NCBI RefSeq assembly: GCF_006715395.1
Contig: NZ_VFNC01000001.1
Span: forward strand, 2,418,001-2,482,000
Direction of reading: 5' to 3'
Source: Streptomyces sp. SLBN-31
GTDB taxonomy: Bacteria > Actinomycetota > Actinomycetes > Streptomycetales > Streptomycetaceae
DNA: 64,000 nt
The notes under the pieces were generated by a model. That model was not told the DNA's origin. It did not search any database and saw only the letters and a program-made list of their open reading frames with translations. Shown piece by piece: positions 16,068 to 27,371 of this stretch. Position numbers and translations under genes: made by a program. Positions within the stretch are counted from its first letter, which is position 1; each line of letters starts with the position of its first letter.

Positions 16068-16088
16068 ATCACTTCGGAGAAGGTCACC

Positions 16089-16802
16089 ATGAGCACGCAG
16101 AACCAGAAGGTCGCGATCGTCACCGGCGCCTCCCAGGGCATTGGCGCCGCCCTCGTCGAGGGCTACCGCAAGCTCGGCTACGCCGTCGTCGCCACCTCGC
16201 GCACCATCGCCCCCGTCGACGACGCCGGCGTCCTCACCGTCCAGGGCGACATCGCCGACCCGGCCACCGCCGAGCGCGTCGTCGCGGCCGCCGTCGAGCG
16301 GTTCGGGCGGATCGACGCCGTGGTCAACAACGCGGGCGTCTTCGTCGCCAAGCCGTTCACCGACTACACGGCCGAGGACTACGCGGCCGTGACCGGCATC
16401 AACGTCGCCGGCTTCTTCCACCTCACCCAGCAGGCCGTCCCGCACCTGCTCGCCCAGGGCGGCGGCCACATCGTCAGCGTCACCACCAGCCTGGTCGACG
16501 CCGCCGACTCCCGGGTCCCCTCGGTCCTGGCCTCGCTCACCAAGGGCGGTCTGCAGTCCGCGACCAAGTCCCTCGCCATCGAGTACGCCACCCGCGGCAT
16601 CCGGGTCAACGCGGTCTCGCCCGGCACCATCAAGACCCCCATGCACCCGGCCGAGACCCACGACTTCCTCGCCGCCCTGCACCCCGTCGGCCGAATGGGT
16701 GAAGTGGGCGACATCGTCGACGCGGTGCTCTTCCTGGAGACGGCCCCCTTCGTCACCGGGGAGATCCTGCACGTCGACGGCGGCATGAGCGCCGGCCACT
16801 GA
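16089..16802 (+). CDS. SDR-family oxidoreductase lacking the catalytic Tyr
   Basis: 237 residues with the NAD(P)-binding TGASQGIG motif (12-19), NNAG (80-83), the serine strand SVTTS (130-134), and the C-terminal HVDGGMSAGH. At the YxxxK position the sequence reads A148-S-L-T-K152: the Lys is kept but Tyr is replaced by Ala, as in a known group with ASLTKGGL in this place. Its reaction cannot therefore be assumed to be a standard alcohol dehydrogenation. GGAGAAGGTCACC precedes ATG 16089. It is followed at 19 bp by an NTF2-like gene, and probably controlled by the TetR operator at 16045. Confidence 0.88.
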   Translation: MSTQNQKVAIVTGASQGIGAALVEGYRKLGYAVVATSRTIAPVDDAGVLTVQGDIADPATAERVVAAAVERFGRIDAVVNNAGVFVAKPFTDYTAEDYAAVTGINVAGFFHLTQQAVPHLLAQGGGHIVSVTTSLVDAADSRVPSVLASLTKGGLQSATKSLAIEYATRGIRVNAVSPGTIKTPMHPAETHDFLAALHPVGRMGEVGDIVDAVLFLETAPFVTGEILHVDGGMSAGH

Positions 16803-16821
16803 CACCTTTCGAGGAGCAGCC

Positions 16822-17190
16822 ATGACCAGCACGACAGCAGACGAGGCCGTCCTGCGCGGCGTCCTCGACCGGTGGAAGGCCGCGGTCGACGAGCACCGGC
16901 CGGAACTCGTCGCCTCGGTCTTCACCGAGGACGCGATCTTCCAGGGGCTCCACCCCTACAGCGTCGGACGGCGGGGCGTCGCCGAGTACTACGATTCCCA
17001 GCCGCTCGGCATGAAGGCCGCGTACCGCGTCCTGGAGACCCGGCGGCCCGCCGACGGACTCGTCCTCGGCTACCTGGCCGTCGAGTTCTCCTTCACCGAC
17101 CGGCCCGCCCTGGACGTCAAGCTCTCGGTCCTGGTGACCCGGGAGGGCGACGAGTGGTACATCGCCCACTACCAGGTGTCCCAGGCGTGA
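16822..17190 (+). CDS. NTF2-like (SgcJ/EcaC, DUF4440-type) protein
   Basis: 122-residue single NTF2-like cone fold: an N-terminal helix pair (TADEAVLRGVLDRWKAAVDEHRPELVASVFTEDAIFQGL) and a curved sheet ending EWYIAHYQVSQA. Members bind small hydrophobic ligands or act as isomerases or hydrolases; none can be assigned here. GAGGAGC precedes ATG 16822. It is co-transcribed with the SDR gene. The last 12 bases, including the stop, are duplicated 17 bp downstream (17196-17207). Confidence 0.82.
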   Translation: MTSTTADEAVLRGVLDRWKAAVDEHRPELVASVFTEDAIFQGLHPYSVGRRGVAEYYDSQPLGMKAAYRVLETRRPADGLVLGYLAVEFSFTDRPALDVKLSVLVTREGDEWYIAHYQVSQA

Positions 17191-17207
17191 CGCGCTCCCA
17201 GGCGTGA
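17179..17207. repeat. Duplicated stop-codon segment after the NTF2-like gene
   Basis: TCCCAGGCGTGA occurs at 17179-17190, as the end of the gene, and again at 17196-17207. Confidence 0.85.
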
Positions 17208-17354
17208 AGCGGATCTGCGGCGCGGCTTAAGAAACTCTCGATGGACCGGGGGAGGGACCGTGCGGCAGATTGCTACGCGATCCCACCCCTCTCCCCGGAT
17301 GCGGGCTTCCTCGGCATGCCCGCGCCCGGGGTCTCACCGTCAGGAGCCCTAGCG

Positions 17355-18383
17355 TTGAAGGCGCTGGTCAAGGAGAAGGCGGAGCCCGGGCTGTGGCTCG
17401 CGGACGTCCCGGAGCCCACGGTCGGACCCGGTGACGTACTGATCAAGGTGCAGCGCACCGGCATCTGCGGCACCGACCTGCACATCCGCTCCTGGGACGG
17501 CTGGGCACGGCAGACGATCCGCACGCCGCTCGTGCTCGGGCACGAGTTCGTCGGCGAGGTCGTCGGGACCGGGCGGGACGTCGCGGACATCAAGGCCGGC
17601 GACCGGGTCAGCGGGGAGGGCCACCTGGTGTGCGGCAAGTGCCGCAACTGCCTCGCCGGCCGCCGCCACCTGTGCCGGGCCACGATCGGGCTCGGCGTCG
17701 GCCGGGACGGGGCCTTCGCGGAGTACGTCGCCCTTCCCGCCGCCAACGTCTGGGTGCACCGTGTACCGGTGGACCTCGACGTCGCGGCCATCTTCGACCC
17801 GTTCGGCAACGCCGTGCACACCGCGCTGTCCTTCCCGCTGGTCGGCGAGGACGTGCTCATCACCGGCGCCGGGCCGATCGGTCTGATGGCCGCCGCCGTG
17901 GCCCGGCACGCCGGCGCCCGCAACGTCGTGATCACCGACGTCAGCGAGGAACGGCTGGAGCTGGCCCGCAAGATCGGCGTGAGCCTGGCCCTGAACGTCT
18001 CGCAGTCCCGGATCGCCGACGGACAGCGGGAGTTGGGGCTGCGGGAGGGGTTCGACATCGGCCTGGAGATGTCCGGCCGGCCCGAGGCCATGCGGGACAT
18101 GATCGCCAACATGACGCACGGCGGACGTATCGCCATGCTCGGCCTGCCCGCCGAGGAGTTCCCGGTCGACTGGGCCCGTATCGTCACCTCCATGATCACC
18201 GTGAAGGGCATCTACGGCCGGGAGATGTTCGAGACCTGGTACGCGATGTCGGTGTTGCTCGAAGGCGGCCTCGACCTGTCGCCCGTGATCACCGGCCGGT
18301 ACGGCTACCGCGACTTCGAGGCGGCGTTCGCCGACGCGGCGAGCGGCCGCGGCGGCAAGGTCATCCTCGACTGGACCGCGTAA
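17355..18383 (+). CDS. tdh: L-threonine 3-dehydrogenase
   Basis: 342 residues, the family's usual length, starting [15 protein letters not shown]. It oxidises L-threonine to 2-amino-3-ketobutyrate with NAD+. Catalytic zinc ligands are C38, H63 and E64 (GICGTD, GHEF); the structural zinc Cys are C93, C96, C99 and C107. The Rossmann motif GAGPIG is near residue 170. The start is TTG 17355, because AGGAG lies 8 bases upstream and the conserved N-terminus begins exactly there; an upstream ATG at 17241 would add a non-conserved 38-residue extension. kbl follows 27 bp downstream, completing the threonine-to-glycine pathway. Confidence 0.95.
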   Translation: MKALVKEKAEPGLWLADVPEPTVGPGDVLIKVQRTGICGTDLHIRSWDGWARQTIRTPLVLGHEFVGEVVGTGRDVADIKAGDRVSGEGHLVCGKCRNCLAGRRHLCRATIGLGVGRDGAFAEYVALPAANVWVHRVPVDLDVAAIFDPFGNAVHTALSFPLVGEDVLITGAGPIGLMAAAVARHAGARNVVITDVSEERLELARKIGVSLALNVSQSRIADGQRELGLREGFDIGLEMSGRPEAMRDMIANMTHGGRIAMLGLPAEEFPVDWARIVTSMITVKGIYGREMFETWYAMSVLLEGGLDLSPVITGRYGYRDFEAAFADAASGRGGKVILDWTA

Positions 18384-18410
18384 GTCATCAGCATCCATAG
18401 GAGCTTTGAG

Positions 18411-19613
<1,203 letters not shown>

Positions 19614-19624
19614 GGGCCCGGGGG

Positions 19625-19639
19625 TGTCTGTTTGAGACA
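19625..19639. promoter_or_regulatory. Inverted repeat TGTCT-N5-AGACA before LysR 19649
   Basis: A perfect 5-bp dyad sits 10 bp before the LysR start. The half-sequence TGTCTGTTT recurs at about 20563 upstream of the XRE-cupin gene. It is probably an autoregulatory site. Confidence 0.5.
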
Positions 19640-19648
19640 ATCGGATCC

Positions 19649-20560
19649 ATGATCGAAGCGCGGCGGCTCCACATCCTCCGTGCGGTGGCCGACCACCGCA
19701 CGGTGACGGCGGCTGCCGCCGCGCTGTACCTGACCCCCTCGGCGGTCTCCCAGCAGCTGACGGCCCTGGAGCAGGAGACCGGTCACCGCCTGGTCGAGCG
19801 CGGCGCCAAGGGCGTGCGGCTGACCCCGGCCGGCGAGATCCTGCTCAGCCACACCAACGCGGTCCTGGCCCAGCTGGAGCGGGCGGAGGCCGAGCTCGCC
19901 GCGTACGGCTCGGGCGCCGCCGGTACCGTCACCGTCGCCGCCTTCGCCACCGGCATCGCCCAGGTCGTCGCCCCCGCGGTGGCCCGTCTCGCAGAGTCGG
20001 CGCCCGGTATCCGCATCCGCGTCCAGGACGCCGAGGGCGACGCCAGCCTGCCGATGGTGCTGGACCGGCAGGTCGACGCGGCCGTCGCCGTCGAGTACCG
20101 GGGCGCCCCGCCCGCCGACGACCCGCGGCTGACCCACGTGTCCCTCTACGCCGAGCCGTTCGACGCGGTCGTGCCCGTGCGCCACCGGCTGGCCGAGGCC
20201 GCCGAGATCCCGCTCGCCCACCTGGCCAAGGACGCGTGGATCGGCCCCTACCCCGGCAACCCGTGCCACGACGTGGTCGTCCTGGCCTGCGAGAGCGCCG
20301 GGTTCCAGCCGCGCCTGGAGCACTCCTCGGACGACTTCCGCGCGGTCGTCGCCCTCGCCTCGGCCGACGCCGGCGTGGCGCTCGTACCGCGGTCGGCGCT
20401 GAGCGGGATGGACCTCACCGGCGTCGTCGTACGCCCCGTCGACGGTGTCGCGCCCACGCGCCGGGTCTTCGCGGCCGTACGGCGCGGGGCCGAGGAGCAT
20501 CCCCTGATCCGCCCCGTGCTGGAGGCGCTGCGCGAAGCGGCAGGTGTGAAGACGCCGTAA
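19649..20560 (+). CDS. LysR-family transcriptional regulator
   Basis: 303 residues. The winged HTH is MIEARRLHILRAVADHRTVTAAAAALYLTPSAVSQQLTALEQETG (1-45), followed by a type 2 periplasmic-binding-like effector domain. It begins at ATG 19649, only 10 bp after a TGTCT/AGACA dyad, so it may be transcribed with little leader or from the upstream kbl unit. The end is followed by the XRE-cupin/GNAT pair. The target is unknown; kbl/tdh, the adjacent XRE gene, or itself are possible. Confidence 0.9.
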   Translation: MIEARRLHILRAVADHRTVTAAAAALYLTPSAVSQQLTALEQETGHRLVERGAKGVRLTPAGEILLSHTNAVLAQLERAEAELAAYGSGAAGTVTVAAFATGIAQVVAPAVARLAESAPGIRIRVQDAEGDASLPMVLDRQVDAAVAVEYRGAPPADDPRLTHVSLYAEPFDAVVPVRHRLAEAAEIPLAHLAKDAWIGPYPGNPCHDVVVLACESAGFQPRLEHSSDDFRAVVALASADAGVALVPRSALSGMDLTGVVVRPVDGVAPTRRVFAAVRRGAEEHPLIRPVLEALREAAGVKTP

Positions 20561-20572
20561 CCTGTCTGTTTC

Positions 20573-20585
20573 ATATCCGGGATAT
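20573..20585. promoter_or_regulatory. Palindrome ATATCC-G-GGATAT before the XRE-cupin gene
   Basis: A perfect 13-base palindrome lies 10 bp upstream of the GTG start. It is flanked by the wider arms GTTTCA (20568-20573) and TGAAAC (20597-20602), the latter overlapping the start codon. Likely the autoregulatory site of the XRE-cupin repressor. Confidence 0.6.
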
Positions 20586-20595
20586 CGTCCCTGAT

Positions 20596-21189
20596 GTGAA
20601 ACGCGATGAACGTGCCGGGGAGCCCCCGGTCCCGGACCCGGTCGACGCCCGGCTCGCCGCGCGCCTGGCCGAGCTGCGCGCCGAACACGGCTGGTCGCTC
20701 GGCGAGCTGGCGGAACGCAGCGGCATCAGCAGATCGACCCTCTCCCGTGCCGAAAGGGCGGAGATCAGCCCCACCGCCGCACTCCTCAACCGCCTCTGCG
20801 GGGTCTACGGGCGGACCATGTCCCGGCTGCTCGCCGAGGTGGAGGCGGAACCCACGCTTGTGGTGCCGGCCGCCGAGCAGCCGGTGTGGCGGGACCACGC
20901 CTCCGGCTTCGTACGACGATCCGTCTCGCCCCCGCACGCCGGGCTGCGCGGCGAACTCGTCGAGGGTCGGCTCGCGGCGGGGGCCGACATCTCCTACGAC
21001 CGTCCGCCCGTACCCGGTCTGGAACAGCACATCTGGGTGCTGGAAGGAGCACTCGACGTGACGGCGCGGGAGACGGAGCACCACCTCGGCACGGGGGACT
21101 GCCTGCGGCTGCGGGTGTGGGGGCCGACGCGGTTCCGGTGCGCGGGCCCGGTGGACGTGCGCTACGTGCTGGCGGTGGTGCTGCCGTGA
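20596..21189 (+). CDS. XRE-family regulator with C-terminal cupin
   Basis: 197 residues. An N-terminal XRE HTH (about 16-70; LAELRAEHGWSLGELAERSGISRSTLSRAERAEISPT) is followed by a cupin domain (GLEQHIWVLEGALDV, GTGDCLRLRVWGPTRF), the architecture of ligand-responsive repressors such as PuuR. GTG 20596 is chosen because the N-terminus MKRDERAGEPP leads directly into the HTH; no ribosome binding site is visible, so the mRNA may be leaderless. The stop overlaps the GNAT start (GTGA), so the two are coupled. Confidence 0.88.
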   Translation: MKRDERAGEPPVPDPVDARLAARLAELRAEHGWSLGELAERSGISRSTLSRAERAEISPTAALLNRLCGVYGRTMSRLLAEVEAEPTLVVPAAEQPVWRDHASGFVRRSVSPPHAGLRGELVEGRLAAGADISYDRPPVPGLEQHIWVLEGALDVTARETEHHLGTGDCLRLRVWGPTRFRCAGPVDVRYVLAVVLP

Positions 21190-21731
21190 TCGTGGAGCGC
21201 GTGGACCACGCCGAACTGCTCGCGTCCGCGGCCGGACTGGCCGACCTGCTGGTCGACACCGTCGAAGGCGGCGCCTCCATCGGCTTCCTCGGGCCCCTCG
21301 ACCGGGCGGAGGCCCTGGCCTGGTGGCGGGAGCGCGCCGTCGGCGTCGCGTCGGGCCGGCTCGCGGTGTGGGTGGCCCACGGCGGCGGTCGGCCGGTCGG
21401 CACGGTGAGCCTGGCCTTCCCGGACAAGCCCAACAGCCGCCACCGGGCCGAGCTGGTGAAGCTGATGGTGCACCGGGACGCCCGCGGTCGGGGCCTCGGC
21501 CGTCTGCTCCTGGCCACGGCGGAGGAAGCGGCCGCCGCGTCCGGCATCACCCTGCTGCACCTGGACACCGAGACCGACAGCCCCGCCGAGCGGCTGTACC
21601 GGACGGCCGGCTGGAGCCGCATCGGTGCGATCCCGGACTACGCGGCGGCCCCGGACGGAGTGCTGAGGCCGACGTCGATCTACTACAAGCCCCTTCGCCG
21701 CGAGACCGGCGCCGAGGCTCCCACCAGGTGA
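21186..21731 (+). CDS. GNAT-family N-acetyltransferase
   Basis: 181 residues. The acetyl-CoA motif A is LMVHRDARGRGLGRLLLATAEEAA (R/Q-x-x-G-x-G/A), with motif B around LHLDTETDSPAERLYRTAGW. It transfers acetyl from acetyl-CoA to an unknown amine. GTG 21186 overlaps the stop of the XRE-cupin regulator by 4 bp, so the regulator likely controls this enzyme and its substrate may be the ligand of the cupin domain. Confidence 0.9.
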   Translation: MIVERVDHAELLASAAGLADLLVDTVEGGASIGFLGPLDRAEALAWWRERAVGVASGRLAVWVAHGGGRPVGTVSLAFPDKPNSRHRAELVKLMVHRDARGRGLGRLLLATAEEAAAASGITLLHLDTETDSPAERLYRTAGWSRIGAIPDYAAAPDGVLRPTSIYYKPLRRETGAEAPTR

Positions 21732-21761
21732 TTGTCAGTGGGGGCGGCTAACGTGCGGGGC

Positions 21762-22121
21762 ATGCCCGACGCCGAAGACGTACGCCGAATCTGCCTCGCC
21801 CTGCCGGACACGACGGAGAAGATCGCCTGGAGCATGCCCACCTTCAGGGTCGCGGGGAAGATGTTCGCCACGCTGCCCGAGGACGAGACCTCCATCGCCG
21901 TGCGCTGCCCCAAGGAGGAGCGCGACGAACTGGTGCTGGCCGAACCGGAGAAGTTCTGGATCGCCGACCACGAAGCGCAGTTCGCCTGGGTCAGGGCCCG
22001 CCTCGCCGCGATCGAGGACGAGAGCGAGCTGCGCGACATACTCGCCGACTCCTGGCGCCAGGCCGCCCCGTCCCGACTGCTGGACGCCTACCCGGAGTTG
22101 GGGGCGCCGTCCGCGGACTGA
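21762..22121 (+). CDS. MmcQ/YjbR-family protein
   Basis: 119 residues of the YjbR fold (double-wing DNA-binding-like), with the signature VRRICLALPDTTEKIAWSMPTFRVAGKMFATL and a C-terminal helix ELRDILADSWRQAAPSRLLDAYPEL. Function is unknown for the family; DNA binding is suggested by structure only. ATG 21762 is preferred to ATG 21732 because conservation begins there. Short GC-rich direct repeats follow before the tRNA. Confidence 0.87.
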   Translation: MPDAEDVRRICLALPDTTEKIAWSMPTFRVAGKMFATLPEDETSIAVRCPKEERDELVLAEPEKFWIADHEAQFAWVRARLAAIEDESELRDILADSWRQAAPSRLLDAYPELGAPSAD

Positions 22122-22133
22122 CCGGCGGGGGTA

Positions 22134-22167
22134 CCGGTGCCGGGCGGCACGACCCGGTGCCGGGCGG
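22134..22167. repeat. 14-bp direct repeat upstream of tRNA-Pro
   Basis: CCGGTGCCGGGCGG occurs at 22134-22147 and 22154-22167 with a 20-bp period, in the gap between the YjbR gene and the tRNA. Confidence 0.8.
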
Positions 22168-22280
22168 TGGGACCCGTGGGCGGCCGCGGGGTCGGCGAAA
22201 AGGCGTGCGCGACCATGGACCCGAGTGCGGTATGGTTTCCCTGCGTGTTCGGCCCGGGGAAACCCCAGGTCAGACGGCAC

Positions 22281-22354
<74 letters not shown>

Positions 22355-22411
22355 CGGTGCGAAGGGTCTTCGTGGGCGAGAGCCGGCGGGGGCCCTTCTT
22401 CGTGCGTCCGC

Positions 22412-22582
22412 TCACGAACGGCGGCCGAACAGGCGCTTCAAGAGTCCTTCGGTCGGGGCCTCGTCATCGGAGCAGGTGCAGCGCTGTGAGCGCGGGACTC
22501 CGGCGAGTACCTGCTCGACGTGCATGCCGCAACCCCGGTATGTGATGCCCTTGCACTTTCGGCAGACCGCTTGTCGGCACAT
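22412..22582 (-). CDS. Small Cys-rich protein, putative zinc-binding
   Basis: 56 residues starting MCRQAVCRKCKGITYRGCGMH. CxxxxCxxC plus GCGxHVEQV and a CTCSDDE segment give seven Cys and one His, consistent with a small zinc ribbon-like protein. Homologues of this kind are common in actinobacteria without a known function. ATG 22582 has GAAGGAG upstream; the longer frame from 22621 lacks one. It follows the tRNA in convergent orientation. The ending KRLFGRRS is basic. Confidence 0.7.
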   Translation of the reverse strand: MCRQAVCRKCKGITYRGCGMHVEQVLAGVPRSQRCTCSDDEAPTEGLLKRLFGRRS

Positions 22583-22670
22583 GAGGTGTTCTCCTTCGGG
22601 TCGGTCTACGGGATCGGTCAACGGGATCGGGATTCGGGTTGGTCTTCGGGGTCGAGAGGGTCGACGGTGA

Positions 22671-25208
<2,538 letters not shown>

Positions 25209-25286
25209 CGGCTACGGGCCCGGCGTGGCCACGGAAGTTCCGGGGGTGCCCGCGTGCGGGGGCGGCATCCACGGCATGATCAGTGG

Positions 25287-25817
25287 ATGGACACCGTGGA
25301 CGACCGGACGGGTGGTGGGAGCGTGGACGAGCAGGCGGAGATCACGTCGCCCAAGGACGCCGCGGACAACGCGCTGGTGCTGGCCTTCGGGCGGCTGCAG
25401 GGGGCCGCGAACCGGCTGGAGTACATCCTCGGCCGGGCGCTGGAGCGGGAGTGCGGCATCAGCCACCTGATGTTCGAGGTGCTGCTCATCCTGGGGCGGG
25501 CGGAGGGGCCCGGGCTGTCGATGCGGGCCATCGCCCAGGAGCAGGTGCTGACCACGGGCGGCGTCACGCGCCTGGTGGACCGGATGGAGAAGGCGGGGCT
25601 GGTCACGCGCGCCGAGGACCCCGACGACCGGCGCGGCCGGCTGGTGAGGCTGACCCCGCTGGGCGAGGAGACCGTCGTACGGGCCTCCCGGCTGCACGTG
25701 GAGAACATCCGACGCCATTTCCTGGCGCCGCTCCCGCCCGAGGACCGTGACCGGTTCGCCGAGGACCTGCGCATACTCAGCCACTCGGCACGCGACGAGC
25801 TGCCCCGGCTTCCCTGA
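25287..25817 (+). CDS. MarR-family transcriptional regulator
   Basis: 176 residues with a winged HTH: ISHLMFEVLLILGRAEGPGLSMRAIAQEQVLTTGGVTRLVDRMEKAGLVTRAEDPDDRRGRLVRLTP shows the recognition helix and the wing DxRxxxVxLT. The start is uncertain: ATG 25287 (used) has no ribosome binding site; GTG 25323 is preceded by GGTGG and would give 164 residues. A CTGAC/GTCAG dyad lies 73 bp after its stop, upstream of the MBL/NTF2 pair, its most likely target. Confidence 0.88.
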   Translation: MDTVDDRTGGGSVDEQAEITSPKDAADNALVLAFGRLQGAANRLEYILGRALERECGISHLMFEVLLILGRAEGPGLSMRAIAQEQVLTTGGVTRLVDRMEKAGLVTRAEDPDDRRGRLVRLTPLGEETVVRASRLHVENIRRHFLAPLPPEDRDRFAEDLRILSHSARDELPRLP

Positions 25818-25889
25818 GAGGCCTCCGGGCGCCCACCGAACCACTGGCAAGCGAGCGTGCGGCGATCGCCCCTACCGCTGGCGGAATAT

Positions 25890-25901
25890 CTGACGAGTCA
25901 G
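25890..25901. promoter_or_regulatory. Dyad CTGAC-GA-GTCAG, probable MarR operator
   Basis: A perfect 5-bp inverted repeat with a 2-base centre between the MarR gene and the MBL/NTF2 operon; a related CTGTCAG follows at 25910-25916. Confidence 0.5.
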
Positions 25902-25963
25902 TTACTGTTCTGTCAGGTGAATCGCTCGCAGTCGGCGAGCACCGCACCCTGCCGAGGTCCTCG

Positions 25964-26102
25964 ATGAAGCTCGTTCACGTCTACACGCTCACCGAGCGGG
26001 CCCCTTCTCGCCGTCGACGGTGACCGCGCCACGGTCCTGGCCCAGGGACACGCCACCGCCGACGACATCGACCGACGCCTCGCGGTCCTCGGCACCCACT
26101 GA
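25964..26102 (+). pseudogene. Possible frameshifted small gene remnant
   Basis: From ATG 25964 one frame reads MKLVHVYTLTERA and then runs into a stop at 26021-26023; the +1 frame continues in register as PLLAVDGDRATVLAQGHATADDIDRRLAVLGTH to a stop at 26100-26102. The joined product (about 46 residues) has normal composition and G/C-biased third positions, suggesting a small gene broken by one base. I do not recognise the family. The 324-bp gap between the MarR and MBL genes otherwise holds only the dyad at 25890. Confidence 0.35.
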
Positions 26103-26141
26103 TCTCCCGTCCCCACACCCTTCCCTCGCAAGGAGCCATCG

Positions 26142-26948
26142 ATGAGCACCCTCTCCTTCAAGGTCCTCGATCTCGACTTCCCGGCCGGCAGCAAGAACAA
26201 GACGGCCACCCTGGTCACCGGCGAGAGCGACGCGCTGCTGGTGGACGCCGCCTTCACCCGCGCCGACGGCCACCGGCTGGCCGCCGAGGTCCTCGACTCG
26301 GGCAAGCGCCTGACGACCGTCTTCGTCTCCCACGCCGACCCCGACTTCTACTTCGGTGCCGAAGTCCTCGCCGACGCCTTCCCCGAGGCGAAGTTCGTCG
26401 CCACCCCGCTCGTCATCGAGCACATCACCCACTCCTACGAGGGCAAGCTCAAGGCCTGGGCGGCCCTCGGGGCGAACCTGCCCACCCGCCTGGTCGACCT
26501 GGAGCCCCTGACCGGCGACCTCACCCTGGAGGGCCACCGCTTCGAGCTGAAGGGCGGCCCGGCCGGCCTGCCCGACCGGCACTACCTGTGGCAGGCCGAG
26601 CACCGCGCCCTCCTCGGCGGCGTCCTGCTCTTCCAGCAGGAGCACGTCTGGGTAGCCGACACCCCCACCCCCGGCGACCGCGCCGCCTGGATCGACCTGC
26701 TCGACGAGATGGCCGCCCTCGACCCCGCGCTGGTCGTCCCCGGCCACCGCCTGCCCGGCACCGCGGCCGACGCCTCCGCCATCACCGCCACCCGCGACTA
26801 CCTGCTCGCCTTCGAGGAGGAACTGGGCAGGGCCGCCGACGGTGCCGCGCTGAACGACGCCCTGGTCAAGCGCTTCCCCGACAACGGCATGCTGATCGCC
26901 GCCCAGATCGGCTCCAAGGTCGCCAAGGGCGAGATGCAGTGGGGCTGA
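26142..26948 (+). CDS. MBL-fold protein with a degenerate metal site
   Basis: 268 residues with a metallo-beta-lactamase fold (TLVTGESDALLVDAAFTRADGHRL, FVSHADPDFYFG, GGVLLF, PGHRLPG). The signature HxHxDH reads HADPDF: the first His and the Asp are kept, the second and third His are replaced by Asp and Phe. The metal site is thus altered, as in one MBL subgroup, and the activity is uncertain. AAGGAGCCATCG precedes ATG 26142. An NTF2-like gene follows 2 bp after the stop; both lie downstream of the probable MarR operator. Confidence 0.85.
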   Translation: MSTLSFKVLDLDFPAGSKNKTATLVTGESDALLVDAAFTRADGHRLAAEVLDSGKRLTTVFVSHADPDFYFGAEVLADAFPEAKFVATPLVIEHITHSYEGKLKAWAALGANLPTRLVDLEPLTGDLTLEGHRFELKGGPAGLPDRHYLWQAEHRALLGGVLLFQQEHVWVADTPTPGDRAAWIDLLDEMAALDPALVVPGHRLPGTAADASAITATRDYLLAFEEELGRAADGAALNDALVKRFPDNGMLIAAQIGSKVAKGEMQWG

Positions 26949-26950
26949 CC

Positions 26951-27364
26951 ATGGGCGAGTTCACCACCACCTCCACCGCGCCCGCCGACGTCGTCCGCCG
27001 CCAGTACCTGGCCTCCGCGGCCGGCGACCTGGCAGCCCTGCGGGCCACCCTCGCCCCGGACGTGGAGTGGACGGAGATGGCCGGCTTCCCGCTCGCCGGC
27101 ACCTACCGCACCCCCGAAGGCGTCACCTCGAACGTCATGGAGAAGCTCGGCCAGGACTGGGACGGCTGGACCGCCCACGACGACACCTACGTCGTCGACG
27201 GCGAGAACGTCGTCGTCCTGGCCCGCTACACCGCCGTCAACAAGGCCACGAGCAAGCCGATCGACGTCCGCGTCGCTCACCACTTCGTCGTACGCGGCGG
27301 ACTCATCGTCCGCTTCGAGCAGTTCGTCGACACCGCGCTCGTCCGCGACGCCATGCAGAACTGA
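26951..27364 (+). CDS. SnoaL/NTF2-like protein
   Basis: 137 residues. An N-terminal helix pair (ADVVRRQYLASAAGDLAALRATLAPDVEWTEMAGFPLAGTYRTPEGV) and a curved sheet with VVVLARYTAVNKATSKPIDVRVAHHFVVRGGLIVRFEQFVDTALV are typical of the SnoaL-like ketosteroid-isomerase fold. No specific reaction can be assigned. It is 2 bp downstream of the MBL gene, so it should be co-expressed and act in the same MarR-controlled response. A convergent GH43 gene ends 7 bp downstream. Confidence 0.85.
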   Translation: MGEFTTTSTAPADVVRRQYLASAAGDLAALRATLAPDVEWTEMAGFPLAGTYRTPEGVTSNVMEKLGQDWDGWTAHDDTYVVDGENVVVLARYTAVNKATSKPIDVRVAHHFVVRGGLIVRFEQFVDTALVRDAMQN

Positions 27365-27371
27365 CCGCCGC

